In this document: positions 33,424 through 41,584 of the stretch, piece by piece
Position numbering within the stretch: the first letter of the stretch is position 1
Layout: every line of letters begins with the position of its first letter
Source: Fimbriimonas planktonicus
Lineage (GTDB): Bacteria; Armatimonadota; Fimbriimonadia; Fimbriimonadales; Fimbriimonadaceae
Direction: 5' to 3'
NCBI GenBank assembly: GCA_965234685.1
Contig: OZ248539.1
Span: 434,001-498,000, forward strand
DNA: 64,000 bases
Notes under the pieces: generated by a model
Database searches by the model: none
What the model saw: the letters and a program-made list of their open reading frames with translations, nothing else
Told to the model about the DNA's origin: nothing
Program-made: the position numbers and the translations under genes

Positions 33424-33699
33424 ATGGTAGAAGCAACGTCGCCAACGCCGGTCTCACGTCCGGTTCGCTTAACAAAACGTGAAGTCGAAGTCCTCGGACT
33501 TATTGCCGCTGGTCACAGCAGCAAAGAAGCCGCAGACTCCCTTTACGTCAGTAAGCGAACGGTAGATTTCCATCTCGCAAACATCTACGACAAACTCCAG
33601 GTCAACAACCGGGTGCAGGCTTTCCGAGCGGCAACTCGACTCGGCCTCATTCCTTTCGAACCTACGATGAGCATGATGCGATTCGCCTCAGATAACTGA
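33424..33699 (+). CDS. Stand-alone LuxR-type HTH transcription factor
   Basis: A 91-residue protein consisting almost only of a LuxR/GerE DNA-binding domain: LTKREVEVLGLIAAGHSSKEAADSLYVSKRTVDFHLANIYDKLQVNNRVQA spans residues about 16-65. There is no receiver or sensor domain, so activity must be set by its amount or by partners, as for GerE-type regulators. Targets are unknown. The leader of about 100 bases and a clear ribosome-binding site suggest post-transcriptional control. It precedes comF by 20 bases. Confidence 0.85.
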   Translation: MVEATSPTPVSRPVRLTKREVEVLGLIAAGHSSKEAADSLYVSKRTVDFHLANIYDKLQVNNRVQAFRAATRLGLIPFEPTMSMMRFASDN

Positions 33700-33719
33700 A
33701 CCTTCATCCACTCGAGTTC

Positions 33720-34301
33720 TTGTTCCCGCGCAAGTGCGCCCTGTGCCATGCCATTGGGGAGAATTCTCCTTGTGGCGAGTGTCGCGCCGAGATGGTCGCC
33801 CCGGGACCGATCATCATTGAGTTGGGGGAGTTGGACGCGGCGCATGCAGCTTATGGCTACGAAGGCCGGGCAGGGCAGGCGGTTCGTAAGCTGAAATTTA
33901 ACCGGTCAACGAGCCTTGCGCCGTTCATGGCATGCGAGATTGCGAGGATTGCAGGCGGGCTGACCTACGACTTTGTCTGTCCGGTCCCCATCCATCTCTT
34001 GCGATGGTGCTCCCGCGGATTCAATCAAGCGGAGCTACTGTGTGCTGAGTTTCCAAGGTCCGAACGCCAGGATCTCCTGCGCCGCATCCGGTTCACCCGT
34101 CCCCAAGTCGGACTCTCCGCGCAAGATAGACGGACCAATTTGGTCGGCGCTTTTCAATCTCAATTGAATTTGGCCGGCAAACATGTGCTCGTCATTGACG
34201 ACGTCGTTACCACCGGCGGAACGGCCCGTGAGTGCGCAAAGGTCCTGAAGTCAGCCGGGGCGGCGCGAGTTGAACTGGTCGTGTTCGCGTCGCAAAACTA
34301 A
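33720..34301 (+). CDS. comF: ComF-family phosphoribosyltransferase-like protein
   Basis: About 193 residues from a TTG start. A zinc-finger-like N-terminus has KCALCHAIGENSPCGEC, and the C-terminal phosphoribosyltransferase motif is VLVIDDVVTTGGTARECAKVL. LLRWCSRGFNQAELL is another ComF mark. In naturally competent bacteria ComF assists DNA uptake, but many non-competent species have it too. In-frame codons upstream read HPLEFLFPRK, which resembles the usual start of the family and hints at a CTG start at 33696 overlapping the luxR-type stop; this is unproven. Confidence 0.85.
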   Translation: MFPRKCALCHAIGENSPCGECRAEMVAPGPIIIELGELDAAHAAYGYEGRAGQAVRKLKFNRSTSLAPFMACEIARIAGGLTYDFVCPVPIHLLRWCSRGFNQAELLCAEFPRSERQDLLRRIRFTRPQVGLSAQDRRTNLVGAFQSQLNLAGKHVLVIDDVVTTGGTARECAKVLKSAGAARVELVVFASQN

Positions 34302-35419
34302 GCTTCGCGCAAGGTCGCCACTGCCCATGCGGCAATGCCTTCCTCTCGTCCGATCGCGCCCATCCCTTCGTTCGTCGTGGCCTTTATGGAGATTTGCGAA
34401 TCGGCAACGCCGAGAGCACGGGCAATTGTCTGCCGCATCTCTTCGGCCTTCGGCATGATCTTCGGCTTCTCAGCAACCACCGCAATGTCTAAGTTGACGA
34501 GCGTGTACCCTGCCGATTTCGCTCGTTCGTACGCGAACTCAAGGAACTTGATCGAGGGTGCGCCGTGCCAGCGAGGATCGGTGTTGGAAAAATGCACGCC
34601 TATATCGCCGTCTGCACGAGCCCCGAGGATCGCGTCCGTGGCAGCGTGGAGAAGGACATCCGCATCCGAGTGGCCATCAAGCGCGGTTGCTCCGGGAAAG
34701 GCAACTCCTCCGAGCATCAAAGTGCGGTCCGGATCGGTACTGAATCGATGAACGTCGTAGCCAAATCCGGTGCGAGTGAGCGGCCCACCAAACTTGGCCC
34801 GTGCCCGCAGCACATCGGAAGCATGCGTGACCTTGAAATTCTCCGGGCTTCCTTCGACTAGTTGCACTGCATGTCCGAGCGACTGCACCATCGAGAGCTC
34901 GTCGGTGTACTCCGTGGTGGCCTTCGCGCGTGCTTCTCGGAGCCAATCAACCCGGACGCCCTGCGGCGTCTGCATGGCTCTTAGGGTGGTGCGGTCAAGC
35001 GACGTTACTGATCCATCCGTAACGCAGGTGATGCTGTCCACCACCGGAACACAAGCCGCCGCCGCCCCGCAGCTCCGCGCCGTGGCAACCACCCGCGAAA
35101 TGGTTTCCTCATCCACAAACGGCCGAGCTCCATCGTGGACCAAAAGAATCTCCGTCTCCTCCGGACAGGCCTCCACTGCCGCGAAGGTCGAGTCTTGTCG
35201 TCGATCCCCTCCGAGCACATGAGCAATAGCCGGAACCTGTCGCAGCGTCTCCAGGTTGTCCGGTCGACCGACCAAAATCACGCCATCAATCTCAGGGTGA
35301 TTGGCGAAGGCATCGTATGACCAACGCCACACTGGACGATCTCCAACGGAAACGGCCAACTTATCTCGGCCAAAGCGGGTTCCGCGTCCAGCGGCGAGAA
35401 TGGCCGCAATCACTTTCAT
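34298..35419 (-). CDS. ispDF: Bifunctional IspD-IspF enzyme of the MEP isoprenoid pathway
   Basis: A 373-residue fusion. Residues 1-220 are IspD, CTP:2-C-methylerythritol 4-phosphate cytidylyltransferase (AAILAAGRGTRFGRDKLA, LLVHDGARPFVDEE, MQTPQGVR). Residues about 222-373 are IspF, the cyclodiphosphate synthase (GFGYDVHRF with metal ligands Asp and His, GHSDADVLLHA, SIKATTNEGMGAIG). The fused enzyme does steps 3 and 5 of the pathway; the intervening kinase IspE is not nearby. Its start overlaps the PIN-TRAM stop by 1 base, suggesting coupling. It converges on comF with a 4-base overlap. Confidence 0.95.
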   Translation of the reverse strand: MKVIAAILAAGRGTRFGRDKLAVSVGDRPVWRWSYDAFANHPEIDGVILVGRPDNLETLRQVPAIAHVLGGDRRQDSTFAAVEACPEETEILLVHDGARPFVDEETISRVVATARSCGAAAACVPVVDSITCVTDGSVTSLDRTTLRAMQTPQGVRVDWLREARAKATTEYTDELSMVQSLGHAVQLVEGSPENFKVTHASDVLRARAKFGGPLTRTGFGYDVHRFSTDPDRTLMLGGVAFPGATALDGHSDADVLLHAATDAILGARADGDIGVHFSNTDPRWHGAPSIKFLEFAYERAKSAGYTLVNLDIAVVAEKPKIMPKAEEMRQTIARALGVADSQISIKATTNEGMGAIGREEGIAAWAVATLREA

Positions 35420-36597
35420 CAGGAGGCTCTACGAGCCCGGCGTCGACTTGGTATCTCTTCTGCGCCATCAACCTCGGCAAAAATCATCTTTCCGCGCTCG
35501 GTCTGAATGACCTGGGTGACCAATACTTCGACCGTTTCGCCGATGAACGGCTGTCCATTTTCGACAACAACCATCGTTCCGTCATCCAGGTAGCCAACCC
35601 CCTGGCCGTACTGGTTACCTTCGCGAATGATCTTGAGAGGAAGGTTTTCCTGGGGAAGAATGTTCGTGCGAAGTGCAAGAGCGAGGTCGTTAAGGCTCAA
35701 AACCCGAATGTCCTGCAGAGTCGCTACTCGGTTCAAGTTGAAGTCGTTTGTCACGACGTCGGCACCCAGAAGTTTCGCCAACCGGACGATTCGGGCGTCG
35801 ACTTCTTTCGGCATATCAGGCGCGTTTTTGTCTTGGGTCCCGATCTCGATGGGGAAGTCGGCCTGCATATGCTTAAGAACCTCAAGGCCGCGACGTCCTC
35901 GCTGTCTTTTCAGGGCGTCGCTAGAATCGGCGATGTACTGAAGTTCTTCCAGAACAAACTTTGGAATGTAGAGTTGACCTTCGAGGAATCCGGCCTTGGC
36001 AACGTCGTAAATTCGGCCGTCAATGATGACGTTCGTGTCGAGAATTTTGATTCCGCTTCGTCGCGCTTTGCCACGCGACTTGTTCCACGGAAGAATGTCG
36101 GCCATCGACCAGAGCGCATACACGCTCAGCGCTGATAGTCCGGTGGTTACCGCAAGATACAAGAGCACCCGGATGGCTGGCTCTAGGTTGAGGAACTGGA
36201 AAACTTGGAGCAGCGGAACCGCGGCAACCAGTCCGGCAAAGACACCGAGAAACAGGGTGACCTTGTCGCCCACGTCCATCTTGTCCCAGCGCATGCCGAG
36301 CTTTTCCATCGATCGGACAAAGCGCCCGCCGATGATAATGCCAACGATTCCGCCAAGAAACCCGAGCGGGACGATGGTCGCGGGAACCCGGGGAAAACTG
36401 AACTGGGTCGGCCGATCGCTAATTCGCGGCCAGATGGTTGAGATCTGCCCATAAAGGGCATCCATCACCTGCGGGCCAGCAAAGCCGAACACGATGGCGC
36501 TGAACAAACAAAAAGCCAGCAGAACCACCGCGCCCGCTCGGCTTCTAACGCCGACTAGGAGTTCGCTTGTTCTGCTGGATTTTTCGGTTTGGCTCAT
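35419..36597 (-). CDS. Membrane PIN-TRAM domain protein (YacL type)
   Basis: A 392-residue protein with about four N-terminal membrane spans (to residue ~150), then a PIN nuclease-like domain starting KILDTNVIIDGRIYDVA with further acidic residues at KEVDARIVRLAK and VVTNDFNLNR, and a C-terminal TRAM domain (GQGVGYLDDGTMVVVENGQPFIGETVEVLV). TRAM binds RNA. The family commonly neighbours ispD/ispF in bacteria, as here, for reasons not established. GGGTGAG precedes the ATG as a ribosome-binding site. Confidence 0.93.
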   Translation of the reverse strand: MSQTEKSSRTSELLVGVRSRAGAVVLLAFCLFSAIVFGFAGPQVMDALYGQISTIWPRISDRPTQFSFPRVPATIVPLGFLGGIVGIIIGGRFVRSMEKLGMRWDKMDVGDKVTLFLGVFAGLVAAVPLLQVFQFLNLEPAIRVLLYLAVTTGLSALSVYALWSMADILPWNKSRGKARRSGIKILDTNVIIDGRIYDVAKAGFLEGQLYIPKFVLEELQYIADSSDALKRQRGRRGLEVLKHMQADFPIEIGTQDKNAPDMPKEVDARIVRLAKLLGADVVTNDFNLNRVATLQDIRVLSLNDLALALRTNILPQENLPLKIIREGNQYGQGVGYLDDGTMVVVENGQPFIGETVEVLVTQVIQTERGKMIFAEVDGAEEIPSRRRARRAS

Positions 36598-36623
36598 GAA
36601 CTCACCCGGACCCGCCGGTCACG

Positions 36624-38087
36624 CTATCGACTCAAGGTCTTGGCAACCTTTATTTTCGTGTCTGCCAAGAACTTAAACGAGAACGCTTTATCTACGTTAC
36701 CGCTCGCCAACTTCAAATGGACGGCCGAAATGGGCATTTCGGGCAAAGTTGTATCAACTCCCACCCATTGCGAGCCGTCCCAGATTTCGGTCCACGCATG
36801 GTAGTAGAACGCTCCCTCGGAGTAAATCATTCCCCCGACAAGGCGTGCCGGAATATTGGCGGCGCGGAAAAGGGTCGTTGTCAAAATCGCGTGATCTCGG
36901 CAAACGCCTTCCATCGAGCCGAGCACCTGGTCGGCATTCCGAAGGACTCCCATGCCCGCGTTCGTTTTCATGTTCGTGTGAACGTACTGATGAATAGAAC
37001 GGGTTGCCTTGGCGAGATCGTTCGTGCCGCCAGTGATCTTTCTCGCAAGAGCGCGGAATTTAGGCGACGTGGCCGGAATATGCAGCGAAGCGTTGAGCCA
37101 AGACTTCTTGTCGCTTTCCGTGGCCTTGGAAACCGTCGCCCCGACAACCATGTCCACCGGATGGATGGAAACGCGCCAACCTTCTCCAAGCTTTGAGACC
37201 GACTGATGCTCATCGGACTTCACAAGGTTCATGTCCCCGCCTTCCACATCTAAAGTCAGAAGCTTCAGGTTGCGGGCATCTTCGATCGGGTCCGGGACCG
37301 GAACGCGGGTGACATCGGCAAGGTCCACGGCCAGACCGGTTGGCTTTGCGAGCGCATCATTTTTTGGCAACGAGCGGATTTCAATTCCAAGCGCGCTTTC
37401 GGCCCGAATGAGATCACCTTTAGAGCTCAAGTACACCTTAGTGGAAACGCGTGGATCGATGATCTCCACAAAGTCGGCCGTTACTTCGCCAGCTTCCGTG
37501 CTGATCTTGACCTTGCCCCGATACTTCACTTCGTTCTCGATAAACGAGACGGTCATTGGGTCGAGAACCCAGAACTTCGTGCTCTCGCCTGCCTTCAACC
37601 GGCCAGATGCAACCAGCGGGAGTGGGTCGTCGATGATAAAACCGGTTTTCGGCACGGGAATGCGCGAAGTCGTCTTTTTGCCGATATTGTCGACAACAAT
37701 CCGGACTGTCTTGCCTTCAAAAATGGCCTCGACGTTCTGAGTCAGGCCCGCACTTGCAACCTTGAACCGCATTTGGAAAGGCGTTCCGTTTGGACTGGTC
37801 CAAGTCTTGCTGTCCAAACGCAGATTGAGCGCTGCCCCGATGAGTTCGGCATTCATCACCGTGGTTGAGTCCGTATAGATCGCAGGCTTGTTGTTCCAGG
37901 TCGATTGCGAAGTTTTGGAGGAGGTGTAGCCGATGCGCTGACCCTTGGCGAAGAGGCCAAAGTACTGCGTTTCGGCGCTCGGCTGGCGAGCGGTGTTCGG
38001 TCGATTCGCGATCGGCGAGGCGCCGATAGACAGAAGGGCTCCCGCGATAACGAGAAGGGGTGCAAATTGTCGCCTGAATCCGTTCAT
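36624..38087 (-). CDS. Secreted transglutaminase-like protein
   Basis: A 487-residue protein with a signal peptide (FAPLLVIAGALLSIGASP) and a C-terminal transglutaminase-like cysteine protease fold: Cys in GSMEGVCRDHAILTTTLF, His in YYHAWTEIWDG, Asp in VGVDTTLPE. The N-terminal 300 residues are beta-rich and undefined. Proteins of this kind act as peptidases or cross-linkers on peptides or the cell surface. It is divergent from topA across a 208-base gap that holds no gene. Confidence 0.85.
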   Translation of the reverse strand: MNGFRRQFAPLLVIAGALLSIGASPIANRPNTARQPSAETQYFGLFAKGQRIGYTSSKTSQSTWNNKPAIYTDSTTVMNAELIGAALNLRLDSKTWTSPNGTPFQMRFKVASAGLTQNVEAIFEGKTVRIVVDNIGKKTTSRIPVPKTGFIIDDPLPLVASGRLKAGESTKFWVLDPMTVSFIENEVKYRGKVKISTEAGEVTADFVEIIDPRVSTKVYLSSKGDLIRAESALGIEIRSLPKNDALAKPTGLAVDLADVTRVPVPDPIEDARNLKLLTLDVEGGDMNLVKSDEHQSVSKLGEGWRVSIHPVDMVVGATVSKATESDKKSWLNASLHIPATSPKFRALARKITGGTNDLAKATRSIHQYVHTNMKTNAGMGVLRNADQVLGSMEGVCRDHAILTTTLFRAANIPARLVGGMIYSEGAFYYHAWTEIWDGSQWVGVDTTLPEMPISAVHLKLASGNVDKAFSFKFLADTKIKVAKTLSR

Positions 38088-38295
38088 GATTTAACGCCTC
38101 ACAAGGCATGCGCATCCAATGCGCGACATTCAAGACGAAGCAACAGGCAAGGACTTCGCCGGAGAATTCACAATGTTCAGCCGATATCCGTCAAAACGAG
38201 GCAATTCAGCGTAGACCTTTGACAGACTAGGCGAAGCTGGTGTGACTTTTTGTATCGGCTCGTACTCGTAACTTCGGACACTTCCGCAAAACTCC
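38088..38295. other. Intergenic region between transglutaminase-like gene and topA
   Basis: At 208 bases this is the longest gap in the window. It contains a lone TTGACA at 38219-38224 but no matching -10 at 16-18 bases. No hairpin, ORF or RNA gene could be recognised. It presumably holds both divergent promoters. Confidence 0.4.
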
Positions 38296-41037
38296 ATGGC
38301 AACCAAACTCGTCATCGTAGAATCGCCCGCCAAGGCAAAGACCATCGGCAGCTATCTCGGCTCGGACTATGAAGTCCATGCCAGCATCGGGCATATCCGA
38401 GATTTGATGCCCAATGCCAAAGGGCTTCCCGACGATCTTCGGAAGAAGTGGTGGTCCGACTATGCGGTCGATGTGGACAACGGATTTGAACCTTTCTATG
38501 AGGTTCCGCCCGAGAAAGCGGCGCAGGTGAAAAAGCTTCGAGATGCGATGAAGGGCAAAGACACCCTCGTCCTCGCGACGGATGAAGACCGAGAAGGTGA
38601 GGCCATTTCCTGGCACCTTCTCCAAGTGCTGAAGCCCAACAAGTCGGTCAAGGTTCAGCGAATTGCCTTCCACGAAATCACGCGTGATGCTATCCAGCGA
38701 GCCCTTCAGGCACCCCGAGACATCGATGGTCACCTTGTCGAGGCTCAGGAAACTCGGCGAATTCTAGACCGACTCTACGGTTACACCCTTTCCCCGGTCC
38801 TTTGGTCGCGGGTGATGAAGAACCTGAGCGCGGGACGCGTCCAGAGCCCAGCGGTAAAGATCATCGTCGAGCGCGAGATGGAGCGCAAGAACTTCCGAAG
38901 CGCAACCTACTGGGATCTTAAAGCCGAGTTTGAGGCAAGCGAGCAGAAGTTCCAAGCCGAACTGAAAGAGGTTGATGGCCTGCGCGTTGCCAACGGATCT
39001 GACTTCGAGGACACGACCGGACAACTGCGAGACGGCCGCGTGGATAAGGTGCTTTGGATATCCCAAGAGCGAGCCGCCGAGCTTGCCGGACTGGCAAAGG
39101 AAGCGAAGCCGTACGTCGTTTCGCGACTCGATACGACGGAAGGCACGGAAAAACCGGCGCCTCCATTCATGACCACGACTCTCCAGCAGGACGCAAACCG
39201 AAAGTTTGGCTACGCGGCCGACCGTACGATGCGCATTGCGCAGACCCTTTACGAAGGCGTCGACCTCGGAGGCGAGCAAGTTGGTCTCATCACTTACATG
39301 CGTACAGATAGCCTCAGCCTCAGCGCCGAAGCCATCAGCGGAATGCGCGCCTTCATCACGAAGAATTATTCCGACTGTCTACCGGCCAAACCGGTGCAGT
39401 ACACGAGCAAAGTTAAGAACGCCCAGGAGGCGCACGAAGCCATCCGACCAACGGACGCGAATAGAAGACCGCAGGACGTCGCCCGGTACCTGAACGACGA
39501 TCAGCTCAAGATCTACACGCTCATCTGGCAGCGCGCCATTGCTTCGCAGATGCTCCCGAGCCGAGTGTTGCGAACCGAAGTTGACGTCACTACGCAGGCC
39601 GAGAACACCGCGCTCACCTTCCGAGCCAGCGGAAAGCAGGTTCTGTTTGATGGCTTCCGCCGGCTTTACACGGAAACCAGAGAAGAAGAAGCCGAACCGG
39701 CCGATCGAATGTTGCCGCGACTATCCGAAGGCATGGAAGTCGCCCTCAGCGATCTCAATGAGCAGATTCACGAGACAAAACCGCCGAGCCGCTTCACCGA
39801 TGCGACGCTGATTAAGAAGTTGGAAGAGATGGGCATCGGTCGCCCAAGCACGTACGCCAGCATCATCTCCGTGATCGTGGATCGAGGTTACGTCCGAAAA
39901 GCGGGCCGACAACTCGTACCAACATTCCGGGCCTTCTTCGCCTTCCAAGTTCTAGAAAACAACTTCCAAGAGCTCATGGACCTCGGCTTCACCGCGAGGA
40001 TGGATGAAGTGCTGGACGAAATTTCGGAAGGAAAAGAGAACTCAAAGAGCTACCTTGATGGATTCTTCCTGGGCGAGCGAGGACTCAAGACCTTGGTTGA
40101 TGCGCGAAAGCGCGAAATCGCGTATCCGAACGTTCTCGTGGGCCAGCACCCCGAAGATGCGGCGGACATCATCGTTCGAAATGGCAAGGATGGTCGGCCG
40201 TTCCTGCAGCACGGCGATGCCACGACAAAGCGATTTGCCGATATTCCCGACGATGTCGCTCCTGCTGACCTGACGGTGGATATGGCGGTCGAACTTCTGA
40301 ACAAGAAGTCCGCCCCGGCCGAGAGCATCGGCTTTGATCCGACGACCGGCAGACGCTTGATCCTAAAGTATCGCCAAGGTTACTACCTTGAAGTTGAGCG
40401 GACGCCGGAAGAGGTTGAGAACAAGGTGAAGCCAACCTGGGTTTCGCTTCCGCCGGACGCTGATCCGAAGACCCTGAGTCAGGAAGATCTGAACTATCTG
40501 TGTTCGCTACCGAAGACGATCGGCAAGCACCCGGATACGAACGCGGCGATCGAGTTCCGAATCGGAAAGTTTGGCCCCTACCTGGAGTCGGGCGAAGAGC
40601 GACGAACGGTAGAAGATTGGCGACTCGCGATGGACATCGACGTGGACCGCGCGGTTGAAATTTTGGCGATGCCAAGAGGTCGTCCGGTTCGAAAGGCATC
40701 CGCTCCGATCGCAGAGTTTGGCGAGATCGAAGGTGCGGCTGGACCAGTCAAGGTGCTCGCCGGTCGGTTTGGACCCTACGTCACAGATGGAACGACCAAC
40801 GCGACGCTGCCAAAGGGCATCGACCCGGCGAAGTTCACCGCCGAAGAGGCCAAAGCGCTGCTAGACCGGAAGCGAGAAGCTGGACCAGCGGCTCCACGAA
40901 AGCCGGTGCGAAAGACGGCGACAACGAAGAAGGCGGCCGCACCAAAGAAGGAGGCGGCTCCAAAGTCCGCCGCGAAAAAAGTAACCAAGGCCACCACCAA
41001 GAAGGCAAGCCCTAAGAAGAAGTTGCCGAAGGCGTAA
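38296..41037 (+). CDS. topA: DNA topoisomerase I
   Basis: A 913-residue type IA topoisomerase that relaxes negative supercoils. The Toprim domain begins KLVIVESPAKAKTIGSYLG with acidic metal site LATDEDREGEAISWH; the catalytic tyrosine is Tyr334 in GLITYMRTDSLSLS. KKLEEMGIGRPSTYASII is another family block. The C-terminal half holds TopA C-terminal repeats (IGKFGPYLESGEE, LAGRFGPYVTDGTTNATLP) instead of cysteine zinc fingers. It ends in a Lys/Ala-rich tail of about 50 residues that would bind DNA or RNA nonspecifically. Confidence 0.97.
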   Translation: MATKLVIVESPAKAKTIGSYLGSDYEVHASIGHIRDLMPNAKGLPDDLRKKWWSDYAVDVDNGFEPFYEVPPEKAAQVKKLRDAMKGKDTLVLATDEDREGEAISWHLLQVLKPNKSVKVQRIAFHEITRDAIQRALQAPRDIDGHLVEAQETRRILDRLYGYTLSPVLWSRVMKNLSAGRVQSPAVKIIVEREMERKNFRSATYWDLKAEFEASEQKFQAELKEVDGLRVANGSDFEDTTGQLRDGRVDKVLWISQERAAELAGLAKEAKPYVVSRLDTTEGTEKPAPPFMTTTLQQDANRKFGYAADRTMRIAQTLYEGVDLGGEQVGLITYMRTDSLSLSAEAISGMRAFITKNYSDCLPAKPVQYTSKVKNAQEAHEAIRPTDANRRPQDVARYLNDDQLKIYTLIWQRAIASQMLPSRVLRTEVDVTTQAENTALTFRASGKQVLFDGFRRLYTETREEEAEPADRMLPRLSEGMEVALSDLNEQIHETKPPSRFTDATLIKKLEEMGIGRPSTYASIISVIVDRGYVRKAGRQLVPTFRAFFAFQVLENNFQELMDLGFTARMDEVLDEISEGKENSKSYLDGFFLGERGLKTLVDARKREIAYPNVLVGQHPEDAADIIVRNGKDGRPFLQHGDATTKRFADIPDDVAPADLTVDMAVELLNKKSAPAESIGFDPTTGRRLILKYRQGYYLEVERTPEEVENKVKPTWVSLPPDADPKTLSQEDLNYLCSLPKTIGKHPDTNAAIEFRIGKFGPYLESGEERRTVEDWRLAMDIDVDRAVEILAMPRGRPVRKASAPIAEFGEIEGAAGPVKVLAGRFGPYVTDGTTNATLPKGIDPAKFTAEEAKALLDRKREAGPAAPRKPVRKTATTKKAAAPKKEAAPKSAAKKVTKATTKKASPKKKLPKA

Positions 41038-41039
41038 CG

Positions 41040-41525
41040 ATGACGGTCAGTCAAATCGTACACGGAAGCCCAGAGTACGCCGCCGCCGTTGAACTTCGAC
41101 GGCGGGTTCTTCGGCTGCCTTTGGGGCTAGATTTCACGGCTGCCGAATTAGCATCTGAAGCCGACCAATTTCACTTTGGTTTGTGGGACGGAGACGATCT
41201 CGTGGGTTGCCTAAGTCTCGTTCGCAACGGGCCATCACGGTTAGTTTCGAATCGTGACGAAGGAACGTTAGGTTGTGTCGAGGTCATCAAGTGGGAAAGC
41301 CAATTCAAAATGCGGCAAGTGGCGGTCTCTCCAGATCGACAGCGGCAAGGAATCGGGAAGCGTTTGGTCGAAGCGGCAGAAGCGTTTGTTGAGACCGGCG
41401 AAATCTCCCTTCACGCCCGAGAAGTTGCGGTCCCTTTCTACGAAGCGATGGGTTACGCAGCAGTAGGTGACCCCTTCTTAGAAGTAGGAATTCCGCACCT
41501 GAAGATGACAAAACGGGTCGGATAA
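41040..41525 (+). CDS. GNAT-family N-acetyltransferase
   Basis: A 161-residue GNAT protein of the ElaA/YitI type: MRQVAVSPDRQRQGIGKRLVEAAE is the acetyl-CoA loop, and LHAREVAVPFYEAMGYAAVGDPFLEVGIPHLKM is the C-terminal signature. Substrate unknown. Located 2 bases after topA, so cotranscribed. Confidence 0.88.
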   Translation: MTVSQIVHGSPEYAAAVELRRRVLRLPLGLDFTAAELASEADQFHFGLWDGDDLVGCLSLVRNGPSRLVSNRDEGTLGCVEVIKWESQFKMRQVAVSPDRQRQGIGKRLVEAAEAFVETGEISLHAREVAVPFYEAMGYAAVGDPFLEVGIPHLKMTKRVG

Positions 41526-41584
41526 CGTAAAAATACTGGCACCAGCCAACGGTTGAACCTGATTGCCGGGTAAAAGCACCGATC

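Noticed and set aside
38219..38224. TTGACA as a -35 box of topA
   Set aside because: No -10 hexamer lies 16-18 bases downstream; the nearest TA-rich stretch is too far.
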